NCBI GenBank assembly: GCA_946011705.1
Contig: CAMGCA010000052.1
Coordinates: 1 to 9,674, forward strand
Direction: 5' to 3'
Source of the DNA: an uncultured Clostridia bacterium
GTDB lineage: Bacteria > Bacillota > Clostridia > Oscillospirales > Oscillospiraceae
DNA length: 9,674 nt
The notes below the pieces were generated by a model. That model was not told the DNA's origin. It made no database searches and saw nothing but the letters and a program-made list of their open reading frames with translations. Numbering within the stretch: position 1 is the first letter of the stretch; every line of letters starts with the position of its first letter. Of the stretch, positions 1-5,723 are shown piece by piece. The position numbers were made by a program, and so were the translations under genes.

Positions 1-97
1 ACACGGGCGAAGGCTCGCATTGCCCGCGGGGGCATCCCCGCCAAATTCCAATTTAGTGAACAGAATAAGCATATTTCAGAAAAAGCCGCAAATCCGG

Positions 98-126
98 TTG
101 CCTTTTCCCATGGGCTGTGCTATGCT
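98..126 (+). promoter_or_regulatory. sigma-A promoter of the NUDIX gene
   Basis: A -35 box TTGCCT (98-103) and a -10 box TATGCT (121-126) are separated by 17 bases, and a TGC precedes the -10 box (extended -10). The expected start of transcription, near 133, leaves a short leader before the GTG at 159. This is read from sequence and not tested. Confidence 0.6.
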
Positions 127-158
127 TGTACATATATATAAGAAGGGAAGCGCAGCCG

Positions 159-677
159 GTGGAATGGAACGACATCTATGATGAAAACCGGAATCTCACC
201 GGCAGGGTGCACCGCCGGGGAAGCCAATGGAAGCCCGGGGAATACGGCGTGGTGGTCTGCGTCTGGGTCTACGACGGCGCGGGGCATCTGCTGCTAACCC
301 GTCGGGCCAAGGGCAAGAGCTTTGCCGGCACCTGAGAAAATTCCGGCGGCGCGGTGAAGGCCGGGGAGACCAGCCGTCAGGCCGTGGCCCGGGAGCTGTT
401 CGAGGAAACGGGGATCCGGGCCGACCCGGAGGAATTTGAATATCTGGACACGGATTCCGACCGGAATATGTTCTACGACCACTACTGTCTGCGCCGCCGG
501 GTAAACCTGAAGGACATTGTGCTGCTTCCAGGGGAAACCGATGATGTGATGTGGGCCAGCTTCGGCAAGGTTAACTGGATGATCCGCACCGGAAAAATCT
601 GCAAAATCATCGGTGGGCAGTTCCGGCGGCAGGAAAAGTCCCTGCGTTTGCGCAATTTGCCTAAGTCAAGGCCGTAA
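159..677 (+). pseudogene. NUDIX hydrolase interrupted by an in-frame TGA
   Basis: This reading frame encodes a NUDIX pyrophosphohydrolase of about 172 codons, a family that cleaves nucleoside diphosphates linked to another group (X). The GTG at 159 is preferred as start because GAAGGGAAG (142-150) lies 8 bases upstream; the frame also has an ATG at 117, which lies inside the predicted promoter. The N-terminal DIYDENRN-TGR-HRRG pattern is typical of the family. The NUDIX box is complete: G-x5-E (GAVKAGE) followed after seven residues by RELFEETGI. The frame is broken at codon 59 (333-335) by TGA, exactly where relatives have the Trp of a G-x-WENSGG-type stretch, so TGG to TGA is the simplest explanation. 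Both halves stay in one frame and look undecayed, which suggests a recent mutation or a sequencing error. The specific substrate cannot be told. Confidence 0.85.
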
Positions 678-706
678 TTTTTGGCAGTTATTTAGGCAGC
701 TTGTCC

Positions 707-735
707 TTGCGTTTTTTGGTTTGTCGGGTTATAAT
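707..735 (+). promoter_or_regulatory. sigma-A promoter of the phosphoribosyltransferase gene
   Basis: TTGCGT (707-712) and a perfect TATAAT (730-735) are spaced by 17 bases, 30 bases after the NUDIX stop. The predicted start of transcription falls near 741-743, at the end of a run of seven A. The transcript would therefore begin at the foot of the hairpin at 744-792. Confidence 0.7.
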
Positions 736-743
736 CAAAAAAA

Positions 744-802
744 GCGTTTTTCAAGGGTCCGGCGAAAACGCTTGCGCCGGACGGAAAAACGCCTTTCTTT
801 TT
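744..802 (+). terminator. leader hairpin with T tract; possible attenuator
   Basis: An outer stem GCGTTTTTC (744-752) pairs perfectly with GAAAAACGC (784-792). An inner stem GTCCGGCG (757-764) pairs perfectly with CGCCGGAC (775-782). The T-rich run TTTCTTTTT (794-802) follows, the form of an intrinsic terminator. It lies after the promoter at 707-735 and before the gene start at 835, so it may act as an attenuator. Alternatively it simply ends NUDIX transcription. GAAAACGC (764-771), inside the hairpin, can also pair with 744-752, giving a competing antiterminator-like fold. Confidence 0.6.
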
Positions 803-834
803 GACAAACTCTACTCAAATTGGAGGAAGAAACC

Positions 835-1470
835 ATGATCCAGCTTGTAAAACTGCCTGTGAAACGCGGCAACGCCCCCCTTCGGATTGCCAAGGGTCAT
901 TTCGTGACCAACCACTCCCATATCAACTACTATGTGGATATCACCTTCCAGAAAACCCGTCTCAGTGAGGCCCGGGACAGTGCCTATCAGCTGGTGTCCA
1001 ATTTTGTCAACGATACTCCTGTGGATACGGTGCTGTGTCTGGATGGCACCGCGGTGCTGGGCACCTGTATCGCTGAGGAGCTGACCAAGTCCGGCTTCCG
1101 TACCATCAACGCTCACGAGACCGTTTATGTGGTAGAGCCGGAATACAACGCCAACTCTCAGATCATCTTCCGGGAGAACATTCAGCCCATGATCCGGGGC
1201 AAGCACGTTCTGGTGCTGATGGCCTCCGTCACCACCGGCTTTACCGCCAAGCGCTCCATTGAGGCCATCCAGTATTACGGAGGCAAGGTGGCCGGCGTGG
1301 CCGCCATCTACCGGGCCGTGGACGAGGTGGCCGGCTTCCCTGTGCGCTCCGTCTACTCCATCGCCGACCTGCCCGACTACGAAAGCTACGACTACCACGA
1401 GTGCCCCTACTGCAAGGCAGGTAAAAAGGTGGACGCGCTGGTCAACAGCTTCGGCTATTCTTCCCTGTAA
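835..1470 (+). CDS. orotate phosphoribosyltransferase-like protein
   Basis: This 211-residue protein has the type I phosphoribosyltransferase layout and resembles orotate phosphoribosyltransferases, which transfer ribose phosphate from PRPP to a base in the cytoplasm. The ATG at 835 is chosen because GGAGG (822-826) sits 8 bases upstream; a TTG in frame at 820 would overlap this site. The PRPP-binding loop is at residues 125-137 (VLVLMASVTTGFT). The usual pair of acidic residues before the TTG turn is replaced by Met129-Ala130, so catalysis is uncertain. A conserved-looking C-terminal patch has HECPYCKAG (residues 189-197) with a CxxC pair. The gene stands alone, with its own promoter and terminator, not in a pyr operon. 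It could be an active enzyme with a different substrate or a PRPP/nucleotide sensor. The fold is well supported; the substrate is not. Confidence 0.75.
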   Translation: MIQLVKLPVKRGNAPLRIAKGHFVTNHSHINYYVDITFQKTRLSEARDSAYQLVSNFVNDTPVDTVLCLDGTAVLGTCIAEELTKSGFRTINAHETVYVVEPEYNANSQIIFRENIQPMIRGKHVLVLMASVTTGFTAKRSIEAIQYYGGKVAGVAAIYRAVDEVAGFPVRSVYSIADLPDYESYDYHECPYCKAGKKVDALVNSFGYSSL

Positions 1471-1481
1471 AAATACATCCG

Positions 1482-1505
1482 GCCCCCTCTCGGCAGAGAG
1501 GGGGC
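1482..1505 (+). terminator. intrinsic terminator after the phosphoribosyltransferase gene
   Basis: GCCCCCTCTC (1482-1491) and GAGAGGGGGC (1496-1505) form a perfect 10-bp stem around the loop GGCA, 12 bases after the stop codon. The downstream T run is weak (TTCAAATT), so termination may be incomplete. Confidence 0.7.
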
Positions 1506-1555
1506 TTCAAATTGCCGGAATGTTACACATTCGCAACACATTTCCCCCGGGCATC

Positions 1556-1564
1556 TGCTATACT
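1556..1564 (+). promoter_or_regulatory. extended -10 promoter of the small membrane protein gene
   Basis: TGC TATACT (1556-1564) is a good extended -10 element just upstream of the AAAGGAGG ribosome binding site. No convincing -35 box is seen at the usual distance, as is common for extended -10 promoters. Confidence 0.5.
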
Positions 1565-1586
1565 GTGAAAAAAGGAGGCGGAAACC

Positions 1587-1814
1587 ATGCTGGAAATGAT
1601 TCTGACGATTCTGTTTGTCTGGCTGCTGTTTAAGGTCATCGGCCTTGCGTTTCGGGTTGCCTGGGGCGCGGCAAAAATCGCGGCGTCCATACTGTTCACA
1701 CTGGCGGTGCCGCTGCTGGTGCTGTGCCTGATCTTTGCCGGCGGCGTGCTGATTCTCATTCCCCTTGCCATGCTGGGCGCGGCCTTTGGGCTGCTGAAAG
1801 GCTGCATGAAATAG
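1587..1814 (+). CDS. small hydrophobic two-helix membrane protein, unknown function
   Basis: This is a 75-residue protein with a very strong ribosome binding site (AAAGGAGG, 1571-1578) 8 bases before its ATG. Two long hydrophobic segments, at about residues 3-23 and 31-65, predict a membrane protein with two or three helices, joined by a short stretch with Arg and Lys. The C terminus is KGCMK. It has its own promoter and a strong terminator, so it is a single-gene unit. I do not recognise a family. The start and coding nature are well supported by the ribosome binding site, the placement between regulatory signals and the membrane-protein composition. Function is unknown. Confidence 0.75.
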   Translation: MLEMILTILFVWLLFKVIGLAFRVAWGAAKIAASILFTLAVPLLVLCLIFAGGVLILIPLAMLGAAFGLLKGCMK

Positions 1815-1843
1815 CTCCCTGCCCCACGGCAGGGAGCTATTTT
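1809..1843 (+). terminator. intrinsic terminator overlapping the stop codon
   Basis: AAATAGCTCCCTGCC (1809-1823) pairs perfectly with 1828-1842 around the loop CCAC, giving a 15-bp stem that ends in TTTT. The TAG stop (1812-1814) lies inside the stem. The A and T ends make it potentially bidirectional. Confidence 0.85.
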
Positions 1844-1930
1844 AGTCCGGCTCCTCCCCCGCGGGCACAATATCCTGTGGTATGCCAAAAAGCCGGCGTC
1901 TTTTTTCCAAAATTCTTCTGTCATTTTTCG

Positions 1931-1959
1931 TTGTCCCCGGTGGAAAGCTGTGCTATAAT
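1931..1959 (+). promoter_or_regulatory. sigma-A promoter of the dnaD-dnaC-HAD-yfbR operon
   Basis: TTGTCC (1931-1936) and a perfect TATAAT (1954-1959) are 17 bases apart, with an extended TGC just before the -10 box. It is the only convincing promoter upstream of the four-gene operon and gives a leader of about 29 bases. Confidence 0.75.
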
Positions 1960-1994
1960 GAAGGAAAGATGCGATTTTTGCGAGGAACTATCCA

Positions 1995-2870
1995 ATGATG
2001 ACGGAAGAACTGAAAATTTCACAGAAAGATATGCGGCTGATCCTGTCCGCCGCCAGCCCGGACGCGACGCTTCTGTACCTGTACATAAACAGCGGCAACG
2101 AAATCACCACCGCCGCGGCAGACTTGCATATGAACGAGTCCCGCTTGGGCTGCGCCGAGGCCACGCTGCGGCAGCTGGGCCTTATGATGGATGACCGGGT
2201 CAGCCATATCGCCCCGGGGGAGCGTCCGGGGTACTCGGAAAAGGATGTGCTGGAAGCCATGGACGGCGACGCCTCCTTCCGGGGCCTTTACGGGGAGGTG
2301 CAGCGGCTGCTGGGCCGGAGTCTGAACACCGAGGAGCTGAAAATTCTGCTTGGCTTTGTGCGGTATCTCGGCATGACCCCGGAGCTGATCTCCGTGCTGG
2401 TGTGCTACTGCAAGGACCGGGCCCGGCGCAGGGGCAGTCTGCGCAACCCCAGTCTGCGCGCCATTGAGAAGGAGGCCTACGCCTGGGCAGAACGGGGCAT
2501 CGACTCCGTGGAGGACGCCGCCGCCTTCATTCAGGCCCAGAATGTCCGCAATTCCCGGCTGTCAAGGCTCATGAACCTGCTGCAAATCCGGGGCAGGAAT
2601 CTCACCGCCGCCGAGGAAAAGTATGCCCAGAGCTGGCTGGACATGGATATGTCCGAGGAACTGATCTCCATGGCCTACGAGCGCACCTGCCTGAATACCG
2701 GCGGTCTCAACTGGGCATACATGAATAAAATTTTGCAGCGCTGGCACGCTCAGGGCTTCCGCACGGCGGAGGATGTCCGCTCCGGCGACAAAAAGGCCCC
2801 CAAGGGTGGTTCCGGCGAGCTGGGCGAAGCGGAAATGGCGGCAATTCAAAGAGTTTTGCGGGAGGAATAA
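1995..2870 (+). CDS. dnaD: DnaD/DnaB-domain replication protein
   Basis: This 291-residue protein belongs to the DnaD/DnaB family of low-G+C Gram-positive bacteria, primosome proteins that remodel DNA and help load the replicative helicase. The N-terminal ~75 residues look like a winged-helix domain. Two helical DnaB_2-type repeats follow at about residues 90-170 and 185-260. The second ends in the family signature W-x-Y-[MI]-NKIL-x-x-W (residues 240-250) followed by HAQGF. The ATG at 1995 is followed by a second ATG at 1998; GAGGA (1982-1986) fits either. It is directly followed by a DnaC/DnaI-type ATPase gene, the typical clostridial pairing. The acidic-basic C-terminal tail is low complexity. 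The family call is firm. Whether it is the essential chromosomal DnaD or a paralogue cannot be decided here. Confidence 0.85.
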   Translation: MMTEELKISQKDMRLILSAASPDATLLYLYINSGNEITTAAADLHMNESRLGCAEATLRQLGLMMDDRVSHIAPGERPGYSEKDVLEAMDGDASFRGLYGEVQRLLGRSLNTEELKILLGFVRYLGMTPELISVLVCYCKDRARRRGSLRNPSLRAIEKEAYAWAERGIDSVEDAAAFIQAQNVRNSRLSRLMNLLQIRGRNLTAAEEKYAQSWLDMDMSEELISMAYERTCLNTGGLNWAYMNKILQRWHAQGFRTAEDVRSGDKKAPKGGSGELGEAEMAAIQRVLREE

Positions 2871-2873
2871 CCC

Positions 2874-3857
2874 ATGGCATACAGTGCGGAGGTGGTCAGC
2901 CGGGCACGGGCGCGGCTGGCACAGGCAAAGGAAGACCGGGAATCCGAAAACCGGCAGCATCTGGCGGTGGCCTATGCCCGGGTGCCCCGCATCCGGGAAA
3001 TCGATATGCTTCTGCGTCGGACCATGGCCCAGGCGGCCTATGCCGCTTTCCAGCAGGGCAGCGACGGCCGGGAGCTTTTGGAACAGGCACGGCAGCAGAA
3101 TTTAGAATTGCAGCAAGAACGGGCCATTTTGGCCATGGAGAATTTCGAGGAGGGCTATCTGGACGACAGCCCCATCTGCGACAAGTGCGGCGGCAGCGGC
3201 TACATCGGCACCAATATGTGCGAGTGCCTGCGGGAGCTGTGCCGCCAGGAGCAGAAGAAGGAAGTGTCCATTCTCTCCGGCAGCCGGGATACCTTCAACC
3301 AGTTCCGGCTGGACTACTATCCCGACCGGGCCGACCCCAAATACGGCGCCAGCCCCAGAACCATCATGGAGCGGAATCTGAAGGTCTGCCGCACCTACGC
3401 CCTGACCTTCACGAAGGATGCCGGGAATCTGTTATTCGTAGGCGGCACGGGCCTGGGCAAGACCTTCCTGTCCGCCTGCATCGCCCGGGCCGTGGCGGAC
3501 CGGGGCTGCAGCGTGGTCTATGAATCCGCCGGGCATCTGTTCAGTAAGCTGGAGCAGGCCAAGTTCAATCCCAGCGAGGAAACCCGCCGGGAAGCTGCCC
3601 GTTTTAGCGACTGCGATCTGCTGATTCTGGACGATCTTGGCACGGAAATGCCCAGTCAGTTCACCACCGCCGCCCTGTATACCCTGCTCAACGACCGGAT
3701 TCTGGAGAATAAACCCATGGTTATCTCCACCAACCTCACCATCGATGAGCTGGGCAGACGCTATTCCCCCCAGATTGCCTCCCGGCTGAATGGCAATTTC
3801 CTGCTTCTGCCCTTTGTGGGGGAAGATATTCGAGTCATGAAAAACAGAGGATTATAG
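2874..3857 (+). CDS. dnaC: DnaC/DnaI-type helicase loader ATPase
   Basis: This 327-residue AAA+ ATPase is of the DnaC/DnaI/IstB type, which delivers the hexameric helicase to single-stranded DNA. The N-terminal ~90 residues are helical and charged. A zinc-binding segment follows with Cys102, Cys105, Cys116, Cys118 and Cys123, as in DnaI. The ATPase core shows Walker A GGTGLGKT (residues 190-197), Walker B LLILDD (249-254), a sensor-1 STN (285-287), and Arg296 and Arg304 in the RRYSPQIASRL region as arginine-finger or sensor-2 candidates. GGAGG (2861-2865) sits inside the end of dnaD, 8 bases before this ATG, and only 3 bases separate the two genes, so they are translated together. IstB-like transposon proteins share the core, but the zinc segment and DnaD neighbour favour a replication role. 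Confidence 0.88.
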   Translation: MAYSAEVVSRARARLAQAKEDRESENRQHLAVAYARVPRIREIDMLLRRTMAQAAYAAFQQGSDGRELLEQARQQNLELQQERAILAMENFEEGYLDDSPICDKCGGSGYIGTNMCECLRELCRQEQKKEVSILSGSRDTFNQFRLDYYPDRADPKYGASPRTIMERNLKVCRTYALTFTKDAGNLLFVGGTGLGKTFLSACIARAVADRGCSVVYESAGHLFSKLEQAKFNPSEETRREAARFSDCDLLILDDLGTEMPSQFTTAALYTLLNDRILENKPMVISTNLTIDELGRRYSPQIASRLNGNFLLLPFVGEDIRVMKNRGL

Positions 3858-3858
3858 G

Positions 3859-4506
3859 ATGAAAACTGGTATTTTATTCGATTTGGACGGCACTTTGCTG
3901 AATACATTAGAGGATTTGCTGGATGCGACCAATTACGCATTGGAGGTCTGCGGCTACCCCAAACGGACACTGCCGGAGCTGCGGCGGTTCGTGGGCAACG
4001 GCGCGGAGAATCAGATTCGTATGTCCCTGCCCGCGGGGGCTTCCCCAGAGGAAGTGCAAAGAGTTCTGAAAATCTACAAGTCCTACTATACCGAACATTG
4101 CCAGGTCAAAACCCGGCCCTATGACGGCATTTTGGAATCTCTGGCAATTCTGAAAGAGAAATATCCCATCGCAGTGGTGTCCAACAAGCCGGATGCTGCC
4201 GTGAAGACCCTGTGCGGGCAGATGTTCCCCGGCATCTTCGCGCTGGGCGAAGCCCCGGATTGCCCCCGCAAGCCCGCCCCGGATATGGTACACAAAGCCT
4301 GCCGGGCCATCGGCGTGGATACCTGCGTGTATGTGGGCGACAGCGAGGTGGACGTGCGTACCGCGAAAAACGCCGGGGTTCCCTGCCTCAGTGTTCTTTG
4401 GGGCTTCCGGGATCGGGAGGATATTGAGGCAGCGGGCGGCCAGTATTTCTGTGAATCCCCCGCGCAGCTGACAGAAAAAATCGAGGAAATCATCCATGGC
4501 CAATGA
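3859..4506 (+). CDS. HAD-family phosphatase, phosphoglycolate phosphatase type
   Basis: This 215-residue haloacid-dehalogenase-like hydrolase has all four motifs: DLDGT with nucleophile Asp8 and acid/base Asp10, SNK at 108-110, Lys138 in RKPAPD, and GDSEVD (160-165) for magnesium. A small helical cap sits between motifs I and II, as in Gph and related phosphatases that hydrolyse phosphoglycolate or other small phosphomonoesters in the cytoplasm. The start lies one base after the dnaC stop, with AGAGGA (3846-3851) as ribosome binding site 7 bases upstream. The 3' end overlaps the next gene by 11 bases. Phosphoglycolate arises from repair of oxidised DNA 3' ends, so a link with replication genes is sensible but inferred. 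Pyrophosphatase or 5'-nucleotidase activity is also possible. Confidence 0.85.
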   Translation: MKTGILFDLDGTLLNTLEDLLDATNYALEVCGYPKRTLPELRRFVGNGAENQIRMSLPAGASPEEVQRVLKIYKSYYTEHCQVKTRPYDGILESLAILKEKYPIAVVSNKPDAAVKTLCGQMFPGIFALGEAPDCPRKPAPDMVHKACRAIGVDTCVYVGDSEVDVRTAKNAGVPCLSVLWGFRDREDIEAAGGQYFCESPAQLTEKIEEIIHGQ

Positions 4507-5071
4507 ATTCTACGCCCTGCTGGGCCGGATGCGCAACATCACCCGCTGGGGTCTCATGCGCAACACCTTCTCGGAGAATATCGCCGAGCACAGCTACATG
4601 ACAGCGGTGCTGGCCCACGCCCTTGCCCTGATAAGAAGGGATATTCTGGGTCTTCCCTCCCCAGACCCGGACCGCTGCGCCGTGGCGGCGCTGTACCACG
4701 ATGCTTCCGAGATTCTCACCGGTGACCTGCCCACACCGATCAAGTATTACAACCCGGACATCAAGGCCGCCTACAAGCAGGTGGAGCGTGCGGCGGGAGA
4801 GCGGCTTCTCGATATGCTGCCGCCGGAGCTTCGGGCCTGCTACGAAAGCGACGTGCTGGAAAATGACGAGAATCTGCTTCCCATCGTCAAGGCGGCGGAC
4901 AAGCTCAGCGCCCACATCAAGTGCTTAGAGGAGCAAAAGGCCGGAAACACAGAGTTCGACTCCGCCGCCCGCCAGACCTGGGAGGCCATGCAAGCCATGA
5001 GCCTGCCGGAGCTGGACTGGTTCACAGAGCACTGTCTCGGGGCCTTTTCCCTGAATCTCGACCAGCTGTAA
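4496..5071 (+). CDS. yfbR: HD-domain 5'-deoxynucleotidase, YfbR type
   Basis: This 191-residue HD-domain phosphohydrolase closely follows the plan of E. coli YfbR, which dephosphorylates deoxynucleoside 5'-monophosphates. Metal-binding residues are visible: His32, His68-Asp69 and Asp135. Glu72 and Asp77, in the typical HDASE-x-LTGDLPTP stretch, are kept. The R17-W18 pair matches Arg18-Trp19 of E. coli YfbR, where the Trp is known to help exclude ribonucleotides. Length is normal. The ATG lies inside the end of the HAD gene (11-base overlap) with GAGGAA (4483-4488) 7 bases upstream, so the two are translationally coupled. Its place after dnaD, dnaC and a phosphatase suggests control of deoxynucleotide pools or nucleotide clean-up near replication. 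A tRNA promoter begins four bases after the stop. Confidence 0.9.
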   Translation: MANEFYALLGRMRNITRWGLMRNTFSENIAEHSYMTAVLAHALALIRRDILGLPSPDPDRCAVAALYHDASEILTGDLPTPIKYYNPDIKAAYKQVERAAGERLLDMLPPELRACYESDVLENDENLLPIVKAADKLSAHIKCLEEQKAGNTEFDSAARQTWEAMQAMSLPELDWFTEHCLGAFSLNLDQL

Positions 5072-5074
5072 TAC

Positions 5075-5103
5075 TTGACGGCCTTGCGGGTTTGTGCTAA
5101 AAT
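5075..5103 (+). promoter_or_regulatory. promoter of the tRNA-Leu locus
   Basis: TTGACG (5075-5080) and TAAAAT (5098-5103) are separated by 17 bases, with TGC as an extended -10. The predicted start, near 5110, lies just before the tRNA 5' end at 5114. This is the strongest -35 box in the window, as expected for a stable RNA gene. Confidence 0.75.
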
Positions 5104-5113
5104 AAGCGAAGCC

Positions 5114-5171
5114 GCCGTTGTGGTGGAATCGGTAGACACAGGGGACTTAAAATCCGCTGGGCTGAATCCAG
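5114..5171 (+). pseudogene. truncated tRNA-Leu(UAA), 5' half and anticodon arm only
   Basis: The sequence begins with a Leu-type acceptor strand GCCGTTG (5114-5120), U8-G9, a D arm with 3-bp stem GTG/CAC and the GG-TAGA loop pattern, and an anticodon loop CTTAAAA giving anticodon UAA. The anticodon stem GGGGA/TCCGC has one mismatch. A variable-arm-like hairpin (GCTGG/CCAGC, 5156-5171) follows. No T arm and no acceptor 3' strand CAACGGC with ACCA is present; instead a hairpin terminator follows. With an intact promoter upstream, this is best read as a tRNA gene cut by an integrated element or by deletion. The boundary of true tRNA sequence on the 3' side is uncertain. Confidence 0.7.
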
Positions 5172-5178
5172 CACCCAA

Positions 5179-5212
5179 TCCGAAAAGTGCTTGCAAGCAG
5201 CCAACTTTTTGG
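5179..5212 (+). terminator. hairpin with T run after the truncated tRNA
   Basis: CCGAAAAGT (5179-5187) pairs with ACTTTTTGG (5204-5212), with one G-T wobble. Inside lies the perfect 12-bp palindrome TGCTTGCAAGCA (5188-5199). The T run is part of the stem. It resembles a stable-RNA terminator and would end the transcript from the promoter at 5075. Confidence 0.55.
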
Positions 5213-5237
5213 AATTTGATTATCTCTGTTTCGGAGC

Positions 5238-5286
5238 ATCCCTCCAAAACATCCCTCCAACTTCATATCCCTTCATTTGAAGGGAT
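5238..5286 (+). repeat. four copies of a 9-bp motif, ATCCCTYCA
   Basis: ATCCCTCCA occurs at 5238-5246 and 5251-5259 (13-bp period). ATCCCTTCA occurs at 5267-5275, and its reverse complement at 5278-5286. The last two form a perfect 9-bp inverted repeat with a TT centre. The cluster sits between the two tRNA-Leu-like sequences and next to an integrase remnant. It is therefore a candidate for integrase or excisionase arm-type binding sites at an attachment site (inference). Confidence 0.6.
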
Positions 5287-5293
5287 TGAATAC

Positions 5294-5379
5294 GCCGCTA
5301 TGATGGAATGGTAGACATAGTGGACTTAAAATCCACCTGAAGCGATTCAGTACCGGTACGAGACCAGTTAGCATCACCA
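5294..5379 (+). tRNA. degenerate tRNA-Leu(UAA)-like structure
   Basis: A class II tRNA fold can be drawn from 5294 to the encoded CCA at 5377-5379. The D stem ATG/CAT, anticodon stem GTGGA/TCCAC with loop CTTAAAA (anticodon UAA) and long variable arm CTGAA/TTCAG are perfect. The acceptor GCCGCTA against TAGCATC has two mismatches (2-71, 3-70). The T stem has one mismatch, and the T loop TACGAGA lacks the usual TTC. It is more likely an element-borne tRNA mimic, attachment-site remnant or decaying tRNA than a normal gene. A stretch of 25 bases (5310-5334) matches the truncated tRNA at 5131-5155 in 23 positions. No separate promoter is evident. Confidence 0.55.
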
Positions 5380-5418
5380 TTTTCCCAATCTCAAAACAAT
5401 ATATCAACTCAGAGATTT

Positions 5419-5723
5419 TTACATTTCGGGTAGGATTGCGATGATGGCATTGGCAGAAGATAGCTTGTTGTTTTCGTCCAAATGGGTGTAGATATTCGCT
5501 GTCGTTCCGATTGTGCTGTGACCAAGCCATGCCTGAATCTCTTTCAAGCTGACTCCCTGAGCGAATAGAAGTGAAGCACAGCTATGACGAAGATCATGGA
5601 ATCTGATATGTGGCAGGTTATTTGCCTTGAGAACAGCGGAGAAGTGTGCTGTCACGAAACCCGGCTTGACGATTTCACCAATCTGATTGACATAGATGTA
5701 GTCAAGGTAATCCTGCCGGAATA
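5419..5723 (-). pseudogene. tyrosine integrase, C-terminal catalytic fragment
   Basis: About 100 codons encode the end of a phage or ICE-type tyrosine recombinase. Three of the active-site elements are visible: RFHDLRHSCAS (His and Arg of box II), WLGHS (second His/Trp position) and the Tyr nucleophile in ANIYTHL. The N-terminal DNA-binding domains and the first catalytic Arg are absent. Recognisable homology starts near DYLDYIYVN, just where hsdM homology ends, so the open frame upstream is hsdM DNA read in another frame. There is no start codon or ribosome binding site of its own. The stop lies only ~40 bases from the tRNA-like sequence, the usual place of an integrase next to its attachment site. 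It is a non-functional remnant. Confidence 0.8.

Noticed and set aside
1..116. Open frames and a GC hairpin (26-41) at the left edge
   Set aside because: Two frames are open for a short distance but show no recognisable protein, start or ribosome binding site. The hairpin GCGGGG/CCCCGC has no T run. The stretch may be the end of an upstream unit, but nothing supports a call.
333..335. TGA read as Trp or selenocysteine
   Set aside because: TGG is used for Trp throughout, another gene ends in TGA, and the position matches a conserved Trp, so a nonsense mutation is simpler.
801..806. TTGACA as a -35 box close to the phosphoribosyltransferase gene
   Set aside because: No -10 element lies 16-18 bases downstream; that position overlaps the ribosome binding site.
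811..1398. Long minus-strand open frame opposite the phosphoribosyltransferase gene
   Set aside because: It is a shadow in G+C-rich DNA: the + strand gene has a ribosome binding site, motifs and a terminator, and the antisense product resembles nothing.
3907..4503. Long minus-strand open frame opposite the HAD gene
   Set aside because: It has no motifs or ribosome binding site and lies opposite a gene with all four HAD motifs.
5075..5314. 79-codon plus-strand open frame across the tRNA region
   Set aside because: It covers the tRNA promoter, the tRNA and the terminator and has no ribosome binding site.
5114..5379. Group I intron in tRNA-Leu(UAA), as in cyanobacteria
   Set aside because: The anticodon loop is uninterrupted in both copies, and the acceptor halves of the two copies do not pair with each other.
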